The position numbers and the translations under genes are program-made. This document shows positions 8,330-15,949 of a stretch of 64,000 nt of DNA, one piece after another. The notes below the pieces were generated by a model. The model worked only from the letters and a program-made list of their open reading frames with translations, did not search any database and was not told where the DNA came from. The DNA is taken from positions 18,795 through 82,794 of the forward strand of contig NZ_JAOWRF010000386.1 of assembly GCF_025753815.1 (NCBI RefSeq), read 5' to 3'. Source of the DNA: Plectonema radiosum NIES-515 (GTDB taxonomy: Bacteria; Cyanobacteriota; Cyanobacteriia; Cyanobacteriales; Nostocaceae). Numbering within the stretch: the stretch's first letter is position 1; each line of letters begins with the position of its first letter.

Positions 8330-8632
8330 TCAAGGTGAATGAGTCAGACATAGCAATTGCCAAATTTGTTCGGGAACTTCTTCAAAATGTTCCAGCAAAA
8401 AGTCCATGAATGCCAAATGTCGTAAATCATTAGGCTGAGGATAGCGTCTAAATTTACCTTGCTTAAACCAACCTCTGACCGTAGAATCAGAACGACAGCA
8501 TATTAAGGCAATTTGTTCATAACTCACATCCCATTTGGCATAAAATTCTTCTGGTTTCATACCAAATTCCCAGTGACTGTAGAGTGAAATTAGATGAATT
8601 TCTCTTGCCCCTAAAATCCGGGGGTTAGACAT
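8330..8632 (-). CDS. Small helix-turn-helix protein
   Basis: The 100-aa product contains a probable HTH in the middle (VSYEQIALICCRSDSTVRGWFKQ), preceded by a conserved-looking helix (EIHLISLYSHWEFGMKPEEFYAKW). It resembles small DNA-binding proteins of cyanobacterial accessory regions. No clear target or partner. It reads away from the tnpB remnant. Confidence 0.55.
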   Translation of the reverse strand: MSNPRILGAREIHLISLYSHWEFGMKPEEFYAKWDVSYEQIALICCRSDSTVRGWFKQGKFRRYPQPNDLRHLAFMDFLLEHFEEVPEQIWQLLCLTHSP

Positions 8633-8715
8633 TGATACACCTCAAATATGTAAATATTGGAACTCATTTGTTACATCAGGTCTTTGTCAGTCACAGAGTT
8701 TATAGACACACCAAT

Positions 8716-8737
8716 AAAACCCGCTTAGATGGGTTTT
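8716..8737. terminator. AAAACCC...GGGTTTT hairpin
   Basis: A perfect 7-bp stem (AAAACCC 8716-8722, GGGTTTT 8731-8737) with an 8-nt loop and T runs. It lies in the gap between the HTH gene and the tnpB remnant. No gene clearly ends here now; it may belong to a lost gene or mark an IS end. Confidence 0.4.
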
Positions 8738-8922
8738 CAACTCTTGATTCACTCTAAATCTGCGCTCCTCAGATATAGTTAAAATAGTTCCGTTATTTAT
8801 AATGGCTAGAATACCGATTCAGGAATAGCCAGAAATAGTGGATAGGGTAGGGATGGTGCTTCGGACAATTTCTTGTTTGGCATAGCGTTACCACTGGTAT
8901 ATCTATATGGTAAAATATTTAT

Positions 8923-9572
8923 ATGCTGACAATAAATTACACTTACCGAATTTATCCAAATACTGACCAATCGGCCCAAATGCTTGAATGGTTGGAAATG
9001 TCGCGCAAAGTTTACAATCGTGCTTTGCGTGAATTGAAAGATTGGATAAATTCGCGTAAATGCATGATAGATAGGTGTTCGATTGAGCGAGAATACATCA
9101 TTCCCGCCGACGCTTCTTTCCCGTCTTATCATCGTCAGCAAAATGATTTGCCCAAACTTAAAGAATCTTGGATAGACCTGAAAAAAGTCCATTCTCAGGT
9201 TTTGCAAACTACGATTCGCAGGATGCATGACACTTGGGAATCTTTTCAAAAGCGCGGTTTTGGGTTTCCACGATTCAAAAAGTTTGGGCAGTTCAAATAT
9301 GAGTGTGTTTCCACAGTTTCTTGACAATCCCATCAACGGATTTGAAATTACTTTGCCCAAAAATGGCAGCATTCCGATTAGCCTGAGCCGTCCAATTCCT
9401 CAAGGATTTAGCGTCAAACAGGTGAGGGTATTGTCTAAAGCTCGTGGAACACAATGGTATGTGGTTGTTTCGATTCAATCTGATGTGTCGGTTCCCGATG
9501 TTCCCGTTCATGGTAGAGCAATAGGAATTGACCTTGGATTGGAAAGATTTGTAACTGTGTCGGGAGGAATAG
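8923..9572 (+). pseudogene. tnpB: IS200/IS605-type TnpB, frameshifted and 3'-truncated
   Basis: Frame 1 (8923-9324) encodes the TnpB N-terminus: INYTYRIYPNTDQ, MSRKVYNRALRE, then FPRFKKFGQFK. Near 9297 the frame shifts and continues as VFPQFLDNPINGFEITLPK and IGIDLGLERFVTVSGG, the start of the RuvC-I motif with its catalytic D. Similarity stops at about 9570; RuvC-II, RuvC-III and the zinc finger are missing, and sequence continues directly into a truncated polA-like gene on the other strand. It cannot encode an active nuclease. No tnpA and no intact right end are present. Confidence 0.85.
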
Positions 9573-10623
9573 TTTGCAGAGGTGGGTTACGACAGGAAAA
9601 TCTACCAGATCTAGCTCCTAGCTGATAATAATTTGGGTGAATTCTACCTGTTTTAGGGTGAATGTGTTTGGGTAAATTATCGGTAAGAGTACTTGTGATT
9701 TTGGATAGGTGGCGATAATCCAAAAGTGCCTGGATTACAGGATACTGTTTGGATAGAGGCACAATATCCTTTTGATTCGTAGATTGTACAGAAATGCCCA
9801 TAGCCTGGAGAGCAGCTAGAACCTGCTGGGGTGAATTAGGATTGACGATATCTGTCAGTTCTGGCAGCAATGACATCTGAGAGCTAGCAATACGGAGTTG
9901 CTTAAGCTGGTTTAAAGCATCTGTTTTTTCAGCTTCTAGTTTTGCACCCAATATCTGCCATCGGGACAAGTCAAATAGCATCCCGTTAAGTTCCATTTGA
10001 GCTACAACAGGCATACACTGAAATTCCAGTTGGGCAATTTTGAGTAACTTTGCCTGCTTTAACTTGTTGAGGAGAATTGGGTAAAGGTCAAGCAATATGG
10101 CAGCATCTACGGCAGCATACTGCAATTGAGCCGATTTAAGAGGTTTACACCAATCGCTGATTTGTTGAGTTTTATCTAGTTGAAGGTGTAGTAGCTTTTT
10201 AACTATATTTTGTAAGGATGAGCTTGTTTTTAATCCTGCGGTTAGAACTTTATAAGCAAGTTGGGTATCAAAGAATTGACTCTTTGGTTGAAGTCCTGCG
10301 AGTGTGAGAAATTGCCAGTCGAACTTGGCATTATGTGCAATTTTGACAGCAGAGTTACAAAGCAGTTTTTTGAGCAGTTGGCGATCGCTTTTGGGAATAG
10401 CTGGTAAATCAATTAGCAGTACTGGATGGTTTGGTGCAGCTATTTGAATCAGTCTAATAGAATCAGTTAGAGGGTCAAATCCTGTTGTTTCACAATCTAT
10501 GGCTAAAATTTCTGCCTGAAACAGAGGTTGGAGAGCATAATTAAGAGTTGAAACATTGGAAGCAAGAGTATATTCTGGAGTATAAATACTGGGATTATTT
10601 GTATTTATTAAGCCTGTATTCAT
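9508..10623 (-). pseudogene. Family A DNA polymerase-like protein, truncated before the polymerase catalytic motifs
   Basis: The frame gives 371 aa from ATG at 10623. The 3'-5' exonuclease domain is intact: ExoI AIDCETTGFDP, ExoII NAKFDWQFL, ExoIII YAAVDAAILLDL. The start of the polymerase domain is recognisable to SGRFSCRNPPLQTIP, the segment just before motif A, where the sequence meets the truncated tnpB at about 9570; the last ~20 residues are read from antisense tnpB. The polymerase active site (motifs A and C) is missing. A stand-alone exonuclease activity is possible. Plasmid-borne exo/pol proteins of this type are common in cyanobacteria. Confidence 0.85.
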
Positions 10624-10716
10624 AATAAATTAAATTTGAATTTCTCACCTAGAAGCGATAGCTTGTATATCTAGCAACTTCAAATTAGTTTTATACAAGG
10701 AGTTGAAAAACTATTC

Positions 10717-10748
10717 AAGAGAGGTAATACTATTGATATTCCTCTCTT
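10717..10748 (-). terminator. Stem-loop terminator downstream of the 184-aa membrane protein gene
   Basis: AAGAGAGG (10717-10724) pairs with CCTCTCTT (10741-10748) around a 16-nt loop, within 40 nt of the stop at 10756. On the minus strand a short T run follows after several bases, so efficiency is uncertain. Confidence 0.5.
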
Positions 10749-10755
10749 TATATGA

Positions 10756-11310
10756 TTAACTGACTTGACGCTTACCTGTTTTTGCAATGTTAGAATGCTG
10801 AATTTTCTCTTGAGCAGATGTAAAAGCAGTAGGAGCTAATTCTCTAATAATGGGTGTGACAATTTCTGGTGCCAGTTCTAAACGATGCTTAATCTGTGAT
10901 TGCAACCAGGCTAAAGGAACACTTTTACTGTTGACTTTTTGTTTGATAATTAAGTCAGGATTGGATTTTGAAGCTTTTTTTATGGCAGTAGCAATTTTTC
11001 TGGCTGTCCGTAAATCAATTTTGTCTACATCAATGCTAACAAAGTTGTCTGGTTGAGGTTCTGGTTTTGATGTAATACGGTTAGTTGATTGATTTGGATT
11101 TTCCAAATTGAGAGATTTCTTAATATCAATAGATTCAAGGTGTGATTGTTCAGATGTTGTGTTGTTGGTATGGTATTCGATGTTGAGTGTAAATTTTTGC
11201 CACAGATGGACTATTCCCGCAACAAAATCAACGACCATTACAATGGTATATAAGGCTGTAATTCCAATGATGAGATGATTTAAAAATTCTTGAGTTTCTT
11301 GAGTATTCAT
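10756..11310 (-). CDS. Hypothetical membrane-anchored protein
   Basis: The 184-aa product has one N-terminal hydrophobic segment (LIIGITALYTIVMVVDFVAGIV, about residues 13-34). A polar linker follows, then a C-terminal region (TARKIATAIKKASKSNPDLI ... LELAPEIVTPIIREL) that could be a basic DNA- or protein-contacting domain. I do not recognise a family. It belongs to a run of minus-strand genes of plasmid type upstream of the mobilisation genes, so a conjugation-accessory role is possible but unproven. Confidence 0.6.
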   Translation of the reverse strand: MNTQETQEFLNHLIIGITALYTIVMVVDFVAGIVHLWQKFTLNIEYHTNNTTSEQSHLESIDIKKSLNLENPNQSTNRITSKPEPQPDNFVSIDVDKIDLRTARKIATAIKKASKSNPDLIIKQKVNSKSVPLAWLQSQIKHRLELAPEIVTPIIRELAPTAFTSAQEKIQHSNIAKTGKRQVS

Positions 11311-11371
11311 GATGACTAACTTGAAAAATTATGTTCATAATTAAAGAAGCGATCGCTTCCATTTAACAGAA

Positions 11372-11408
11372 AAATCCTCAGATGAAAATTTGAATAAACT
11401 GAGGATTT
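11372..11408 (-). terminator. 10-bp stem-loop terminator
   Basis: AAATCCTCAG (11372-11381) pairs with CTGAGGATTT (11399-11408). It lies 10 nt beyond the stop of the small overlapping gene at 11418-11588 on the minus strand, which supports that small frame as the real end of the unit. An extended HIP1 palindrome GAAGCGATCGCTTC is at 11347-11360. Confidence 0.6.
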
Positions 11409-11417
11409 ATGTAAAAT

Positions 11418-11588
11418 TTAGAACAAGCTAATTTGCACAGTTGAATTTGATGAAGGTTTAGGAGTTGGAGTGCTTTGGGTTGAGTCTAAATTAGGCTTGG
11501 CATTGACATTACGCTTACCCCATCTCTCTTGTGCTGCGTGTTTAACTATGCTGCGTCGAATTGACCTGCACTCGATAGTTGAATTCAT
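11418..11588 (-). CDS. Small basic protein overlapping the end of the 191-aa gene (or its frameshifted C-terminus)
   Basis: In another frame from the gene above, ATG at 11588 opens 56 codons to TAA at 11418. It encodes a basic helix (RRSIVKHAAQERWGKRN) and a T/S/P-rich tail ending VQISLF. The 47-bp overlap with 11542-12117, together with a terminator hairpin 10 nt after this stop, suggests a genuine expressed frame. It could be an overlapping gene or an extension reached by frameshift. Too short to recognise. Confidence 0.5.
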   Translation of the reverse strand: MNSTIECRSIRRSIVKHAAQERWGKRNVNAKPNLDSTQSTPTPKPSSNSTVQISLF

Positions 11589-12117
11589 TTTTTACTTGAT
11601 TAAAATGAATGATGCGATTATTGCTGGCATTGCTCGTATCACCATCACCTATAAATTCATAAAAACTCTTGCAACCCTTTGGTAATTTATCGTATTTGGT
11701 TAAAACTTCATTACCTACCCAAAGATAAAGGTCAGCGTAGTCCCTATGTAAAGGTGCTTCGTAAGTTGCAGGCATCATATAGGTAAGAACTTCTGTGGCT
11801 GTGCTGGAAACACCAACCTGATCTTGTTCGTATTCAGTGAAGATAAGTTCCAATCGATCCTGAATACAAGCAAACTTCAGCCATTGGGGAATCGTATCAC
11901 TCCAAGGACTGCGATGAATTACTAATGGCCCTGCAAGGTAGCGAACATGGTGTAGGGAAAATTCAGCTATTTCCTTCATACTTGCTAATAATTCTTTTGG
12001 TGTATTTAAACTTGCCAGAATTTGCAGCATTTTTAAGGTGTTGTCTGGCAGTTTGGTACTATTACCATTACTGACTTCTGCCATTATTTCAGGTGAAATT
12101 AAATTCATTTGCTCCAT
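11542..12117 (-). CDS. Hypothetical plasmid-type protein (191 aa)
   Basis: No recognised domain. The middle holds conserved-looking aromatic segments (HHVRYLAGPLVIHRSPW, LHRDYADLYLWVGNEVL) and the end reads NRIIHFNQVKNEF. Start may be M1 (12117) or M4 (12108). It is divergent from the 104-aa gene at 12242, with a dyad motif between them that recurs upstream of parM, hinting at shared regulation. Confidence 0.6.
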   Translation of the reverse strand: MEQMNLISPEIMAEVSNGNSTKLPDNTLKMLQILASLNTPKELLASMKEIAEFSLHHVRYLAGPLVIHRSPWSDTIPQWLKFACIQDRLELIFTEYEQDQVGVSSTATEVLTYMMPATYEAPLHRDYADLYLWVGNEVLTKYDKLPKGCKSFYEFIGDGDTSNASNNRIIHFNQVKNEFNYRVQVNSTQHS

Positions 12118-12144
12118 TTTTCATCTCGATATGAGCGCATCACC

Positions 12145-12170
12145 AAAAATAGCCAATCGGCTAAAAAATT
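12145..12170. promoter_or_regulatory. Dyad motif AATAGCCAATCGGCTAAAA shared with the parM upstream region
   Basis: The consensus AATARCCAATYGGCTAAAA is found here and at 15829-15855. The core AGCC-AATC-GGCT is an inverted repeat. It lies between divergent genes (11542-12117 and 12242-12556), where an operator would be expected. It is a candidate operator or plasmid-protein binding site; the two-site match is visible, function is inferred. Confidence 0.45.
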
Positions 12171-12241
12171 AATGTCCAATAGGTGAATGCTGATACTAGA
12201 TAAATATTTTTATGCTGGCATTGCTACAGCTTTTTTAGGTA

Positions 12242-12556
12242 ATGTCAATGAATAACGAACCCACAATTAACCAAAATCTGGATACTGACGACAGTAGTAA
12301 TTATCAGTCTGGCAGTGGCTATCAATCTTTATGTTACGGTGTTAAGCAATCAAGGTCTGGAGATAGTAATAATCCCTGGCAAGCAGACCAATTTAGGGAT
12401 GGTTATCAAGAGAATATTTTTGAAATCAATCTTGGGGATACACCTTACACTGAATCGGCTGCTAATCCCAATCCTCAATTACCAGGATATGGCTCAGGCT
12501 CAGGTTACAAGTCTAAGAAAAGTCAACAGTCAGCAGAAGAGGAGCTAGAGTTATAA
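12242..12556 (+). CDS. Low-complexity hypothetical protein
   Basis: The 104-aa polar product is rich in G, S, N, Q and Y with two similar blocks (YQSGSGYQS and GYGSGSGYKSKKS), probably disordered. Start may be 12242 or the second ATG at 12248. No family recognised. It is transcribed divergently from the 191-aa gene across the shared dyad motif. Confidence 0.45.
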   Translation: MSMNNEPTINQNLDTDDSSNYQSGSGYQSLCYGVKQSRSGDSNNPWQADQFRDGYQENIFEINLGDTPYTESAANPNPQLPGYGSGSGYKSKKSQQSAEEELEL

Positions 12557-13009
12557 GTCATATTTTCACTCTCTTCCTATACCCCATAAGCAACAATTAA
12601 TTGGGTTTTTGGCATTGCTGATCAGTGGGATGATTTTTGTCGGGCTTACGCCCCGCTTCTCTACGAGACGCTCCGCGTAGCTTGCTTAAGAGCAGGGGTA
12701 CGCTAACACGCAGAGACGCTCCAGGCGCAGAGAGTAAGAGTTTGAGAGATTAAATTTTTAATTTTCATTCCTTCATTCAGCAACGCCGGGGTTTTATTCA
12801 ATGAAAAACTCCACCCACAAGGGGATGGAGTTTTTGGGCATGGGGAATGGGGCACTGATGGGGAAGAGTTACCAATGCCCAATGCCCAATGCCCCAAGTC
12901 GGCGGGGCGCGCACCCTTCGCACCCACAAGGGGATGGAGTTTCCCGCCGACTTTCATAAATTACTTTGCTTGTTGGGGTATAGTTGCTGTCATTTTTAAA
13001 CCTGAAATT
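12557..13009. other. Intergenic repeats
   Basis: About 450 bases with no supported gene. GC-rich palindromic dispersed repeats occupy 12638-12725 (for example TCTACGAGACGCTCCGCGTAG). The 20-bp string CCCACAAGGGGATGGAGTTT occurs twice (about 12811 and 12921), with AATGCCC repeated in between. Reading frames here (including the N-terminal extension of the frame at 12875) come from these repeats and are not credible coding. Confidence 0.55.
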
Positions 13010-14041
13010 ATGAAGATACCAAAAGCATGGATATCTCTTCTGGTTGTCATTGCTTGTATTATTTATAGTATCGCTGCACAAGCTACAGTCAACACATTTG
13101 ATGGCAATTTACCGACTCGAATTGTAGAAGTTGCAAATCCTCAGTCTCGACTACCTGCTACTAAAGTTTTGCTCCCAGACTGGAGCCGCATTTCTCTGGG
13201 ACAGCTACCAGGTATCAGTCAATCTGGTGCAATTGATGGCAGTCCCTACAGTCAAACACTAGGTTATGACCTGAGTCGCACTTGGAATGTGGGTATGACT
13301 CCTGACCAATATTTGAAGTTAGGAGATATCAGTGAAGCATTACAGGCAGAGGAGTTTTCTTTGCAGGCGATCCAGGCGATCGCTTTACGCACAGTACCAG
13401 AGGCAAATACAGGCATTAACAGTATAGATTTAAACAAAATTGCCTTGAGTAAATTTCCCCTGATTGGGAAGCAGACATTGAGGCATTTAGCTCAGGTTGT
13501 TCCAGACTTAGATAACACACAAGTAAACAATATTACACCTGTTGCCACTTTACTAAAATCTCACTTAATTGCCGCATCTAATTTAACACTAGCTCAGGTA
13601 CTAACACAGTATGAAGTTGGGCAAATGAAGTTGGGAGAAATCGACTTGTCAAAGTTTTCTATTTCTTCAATTCCTAACTTAGATGCAGTACAGTTACAAC
13701 AATTTACAGGCTGGATGAATAGCAATGTTTCGGATATTCCTGGTTTGGGACAAGTACCTTTAGGGTCAATGCCTAATCCCATCACTAAAATTGGTAGCTT
13801 GGTAATGCGGATTGATGTAGTTTATGGGTCAGCAGAAAACCGCCGTAACAATACGATTTCTGGTTCAGATGTGCAAGGGTTTTCTGTGCCTTGTACCCAA
13901 AAAGACTGCGCTTACTTAGAACTGGATGATTTGGAAAATGCAGGTGGTAGGGAGTTCCGCGATCGCAGTAAGTTGGAAGGTAAGCAGTGGATTTCCGGTA
14001 AATACCAAGAAGTCGAGGGCGGGCGGGGCATCCTGTTTTGA
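13010..14041 (+). CDS. Secreted/periplasmic protein of the conjugation region, probably 3'-truncated
   Basis: Starting at ATG 13010 gives 343 aa with an N-terminal signal peptide (MKIPKAWISLLVVIACIIY ... AQA). An earlier in-frame start at 12875 would place 45 repeat-derived residues before the signal peptide and is rejected. The body has helical repeats with I-x-x-L-P patterns and one C-x4-C pair (VPCTQKDCAYLEL). The end (GKYQEVEGGRGILF) falls exactly where the frame meets the end of the antisense relaxase gene, so both genes seem cut by one deletion. I recall longer relatives near Nostoc plasmid transfer genes but cannot name a function. Confidence 0.65.
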   Translation: MKIPKAWISLLVVIACIIYSIAAQATVNTFDGNLPTRIVEVANPQSRLPATKVLLPDWSRISLGQLPGISQSGAIDGSPYSQTLGYDLSRTWNVGMTPDQYLKLGDISEALQAEEFSLQAIQAIALRTVPEANTGINSIDLNKIALSKFPLIGKQTLRHLAQVVPDLDNTQVNNITPVATLLKSHLIAASNLTLAQVLTQYEVGQMKLGEIDLSKFSISSIPNLDAVQLQQFTGWMNSNVSDIPGLGQVPLGSMPNPITKIGSLVMRIDVVYGSAENRRNNTISGSDVQGFSVPCTQKDCAYLELDDLENAGGREFRDRSKLEGKQWISGKYQEVEGGRGILF

Positions 14042-14860
14042 AGGCACTGCTGGTGTAGGATGTTCAACAGCTTGTTCCATGAGTTTCTGGATGCGTTTGT
14101 CATCCCGCTTGGGACTGTAGTTTACACCTCGATGCTTTTGTAAACCAGGAAAGGTATATGCTTTACCCAGATGCGTACCACTAAAAGCTACACCATCAAG
14201 TTGGTAACTAATGCCTTTGACAATGCCTGTGCGAGTATAAACAACGCGGATATTAATACGAAGTTGTTGCTCTCGCTCTATTAACTCTGGCATAGTGGGA
14301 TGGTCGTGGGTTGCTTGGTCGATCGCTCGCTGAAGTTTGACCCTAACGCTTTCCTCTCCAGTTCTGGCAATGTGCCTACGTTCGCCAGTAGTTGGACTGT
14401 GCTTATCTTTTTCCCAACTTGGTTGCACCGATTGTAAATTGTATTCCTGCTCCAACTTACGAATTACCACTTCACTTCTGCGATCGTCCCAGCTATCAGA
14501 AACTGTAGTGCCATCTAATTGAATGCGACTGGCAGCAATATGTATGTGTTCATGAGTCCGGTCAGTATGCCGCACTACAACATATTGGTTCATATTAAAA
14601 CCCATTGCTTGCAGATACTTCTGGGCTATTTCATCCCAAGTATCATCATTTAAACTCTCTTTGTGGGCCAAACTGAGAGAAGCGTGATAAACAGCCCTGT
14701 TCACCTTCGGGTTTAATCTTCGAGATATACCAAATTCAGCTGCTAATTCGCGTGGGTTTGTTCCTTCCATATTCCCACCGATTTGTCTTGCCCCATCTTT
14801 GCCAAAGAGGTAGTTTAGCAGTCCCCGGAAACTTTTACCTTTGATGTGCTTGCCAATCAT
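13916..14860 (-). CDS. mobA: MobA-type relaxase (MOBP-like), C-terminally truncated
   Basis: 314-aa frame. The N-terminal relaxase domain is clear: MIGKHIKGKSFRGLLNYLFG with the likely catalytic Tyr (Y17), then VVVRHTDRTHEHIHIAASRI carrying the H-x(5)-H-x-H metal motif. It nicks oriT and stays covalently attached to the transferred strand. The start overlaps the mobC stop by ATGA. Beyond about 14030 (residue ~277) the frame runs through antisense of the secreted-protein gene, so the native C-terminus is missing; nicking activity may persist. Confidence 0.88.
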   Translation of the reverse strand: MIGKHIKGKSFRGLLNYLFGKDGARQIGGNMEGTNPRELAAEFGISRRLNPKVNRAVYHASLSLAHKESLNDDTWDEIAQKYLQAMGFNMNQYVVVRHTDRTHEHIHIAASRIQLDGTTVSDSWDDRRSEVVIRKLEQEYNLQSVQPSWEKDKHSPTTGERRHIARTGEESVRVKLQRAIDQATHDHPTMPELIEREQQLRINIRVVYTRTGIVKGISYQLDGVAFSGTHLGKAYTFPGLQKHRGVNYSPKRDDKRIQKLMEQAVEHPTPAVPSKQDAPPALDFLVFTGNPLLTFQLTAIAELPTTCIFQIIQF

Positions 14861-15213
14861 CCTTCATCTTGTAAATCAGTGATTAAATCAATTTCAGCAA
14901 TCTCTCGGCGCACCTGTTTCACCAAATCTCTTACCTGTGACAACAATGCTCTATCTACGACCACAGGTTCTCCCATGAGTACTGAAGTATTGATTGCTTT
15001 AGCTATTTGGTTGAGGTTGTTGCCTATTTTCCCTAACTCCCAGTAAGTTTGGCCTGCTACTTTGGTGACACGCCTGGGCAATCTATTTTTCAGAGTCTTG
15101 GCACGAAACAACTCACTCATAGTGAGATTATTTTCATCTGCCATTAGCTGTGCTTTCTCGTATTCTGCCAAAGTCAGTCTAATGTCTATCCTGTGTGAGC
15201 GTTTCTGTCGCAT
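14857..15213 (-). CDS. mobC: MobC-like relaxosome accessory protein
   Basis: 118 aa from ATG at 15213 (a TTG start at 15231 would add six residues). The N-terminal ribbon-helix-helix-like segment is HRIDIRLTLAEYEKAQLMA ... NLTMSELFRAK. The MobC core follows (YWELGKIGNNLNQIAKAIN, then VRDLVKQVRREI). It binds oriT and helps the relaxase. It overlaps mobA by 4 nt and faces the hairpin-rich segment at 15405-15491. Confidence 0.85.
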   Translation of the reverse strand: MRQKRSHRIDIRLTLAEYEKAQLMADENNLTMSELFRAKTLKNRLPRRVTKVAGQTYWELGKIGNNLNQIAKAINTSVLMGEPVVVDRALLSQVRDLVKQVRREIAEIDLITDLQDEG

Positions 15214-15404
15214 TATTGATGCATTAGTCAAGATTCTGTTTTAAGTTTGACGACTGCACTATCATTTGTCATTGACCAAGCGGTTACTTACGATTCTGGT
15301 TCAATACCAAGATGCGATCACGCAATTAAAAAGCTAATTTGCCCAAACCTTGCAGAAATTTATTTTCCAGGCTGAACTCCCAGAGAGAATTTTCGTATCA
15401 TCTT

Positions 15405-15491
15405 CCCCTCTGTCACGGTGGTTGACCTACTTAGGTAGGGGAACCGTGAAAGGAGGGCAAGTTTGTTGCCGCACCTTGGGGTGCGTTTTTT
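15405..15491. promoter_or_regulatory. oriT: Candidate origin of transfer (oriT)
   Basis: Just upstream of mobC lie three successive stem-loops: TCACGGT (15413-15419)/ACCGTGA (15443-15449) around a CCTA..TAGG core, GGCAA/TTGCC (15456-15470), and CGCACC/GGTGCG (15470-15485) followed by T6. An inverted repeat next to a short GC-rich segment beside relaxase genes is the usual oriT layout. I cannot name the nic site from sequence alone. Confidence 0.55.
15470..15491 (+). terminator. Rho-independent terminator
   Basis: CGCACC-TTGG-GGTGCG followed by TTTTTT on the plus strand. It is the last of the three hairpins in the oriT-like region and would insulate the partition operon downstream from readthrough. 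Confidence 0.7.
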
Positions 15492-15573
15492 CTCCCCAGA
15501 AAAAATGTCCGGACAGCAACATAGCTTGCTACTCACCAAAGGTTTTTTTGGGCTGCTCGAATCAACTGCTGGA

Positions 15574-15628
15574 TGAATATGTGATGGATCTCTGAGGGAT
15601 TTGTATTGGATCTCTCATGACATAATCT
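15574..15628 (+). repeat. parC: parC-like centromere, first cluster of 11-bp iterons
   Basis: Five adjacent 11-bp units start at 15574, 15585, 15596, 15607 and 15618: TGAATATGTGA, TGGATCTCTGA, GGGATTTGTAT, TGGATCTCTCA, TGACATAATCT. Consensus TGGATCTNTNA, two units exact in the first eight bases. In plasmid R1, parC is two sets of five 11-bp iterons flanking the parM promoter, bound by ParR; the same arrangement occurs here directly upstream of parM and parR. Confidence 0.75.
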
Positions 15629-15658
15629 TTGTCAATAGTAAATCATTGTTGCTAATAA
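15629..15658 (+). promoter_or_regulatory. Candidate parM promoter between the iteron clusters
   Basis: TTGTCA (15629-15634) and TAATAA (15653-15658) are separated by 18 nt, a plausible sigma70-type promoter. It lies between the two 11-bp repeat clusters, where ParR binding would both repress it and mark the centromere, as known for R1. The position supports the call more than the boxes do. Confidence 0.5.
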
Positions 15659-15690
15659 AAATGATACTTACAATACGTATGTCAGACAAA

Positions 15691-15778
15691 TGGATCTGTA
15701 TTGGATCAACATTGTCACTGCAATGGATCTGCAATGGCTCGTTCGTGGATCTGGCATGGATCTGTGATGGCACACTTT
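15691..15778 (+). repeat. parC: parC-like centromere, second cluster of 11-bp iterons
   Basis: Eight contiguous 11-bp units start at 15691, 15702, 15713, 15724, 15735, 15746, 15757 and 15768: TGGATCTGTAT, TGGATCAACAT, TGTCACTGCAA, TGGATCTGCAA, TGGCTCGTTCG, TGGATCTGGCA, TGGATCTGTGA, TGGCACACTTT. Another degenerate unit may begin at 15680. The exact 11-bp phasing is visible directly and is the strongest evidence for a ParR-binding centromere. Confidence 0.8.
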
Positions 15779-15828
15779 TTTAAATCGAATTTCTTAGCAG
15801 AAAAGTAACGACTTCATTAACAGCAGCA

Positions 15829-15855
15829 AAAAAAAATAACCAATTGGCTAAAATT
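15829..15855. promoter_or_regulatory. Dyad motif AATAACCAATTGGCTAAAA upstream of parM
   Basis: Second copy of the motif seen at 12145-12170, about 100 bp before the parM start and outside the iteron clusters. The centre CCAATTGG is a perfect palindrome. It may bind a common plasmid regulator. Confidence 0.4.
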
Positions 15856-15949
15856 TGGCTCCAACAAAATGGTCAGTAGAGTGATGTTCACAGCCAATAT
15901 TTGCATTTAAGTTAAAAGCAGCTTTTATGGATAATCACAACCACAGTCA

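Noticed and set aside
12875..13009. N-terminal extension of the secreted-protein frame
   Set aside because: The extra residues derive from intergenic repeats and would bury the signal peptide that starts at 13010.
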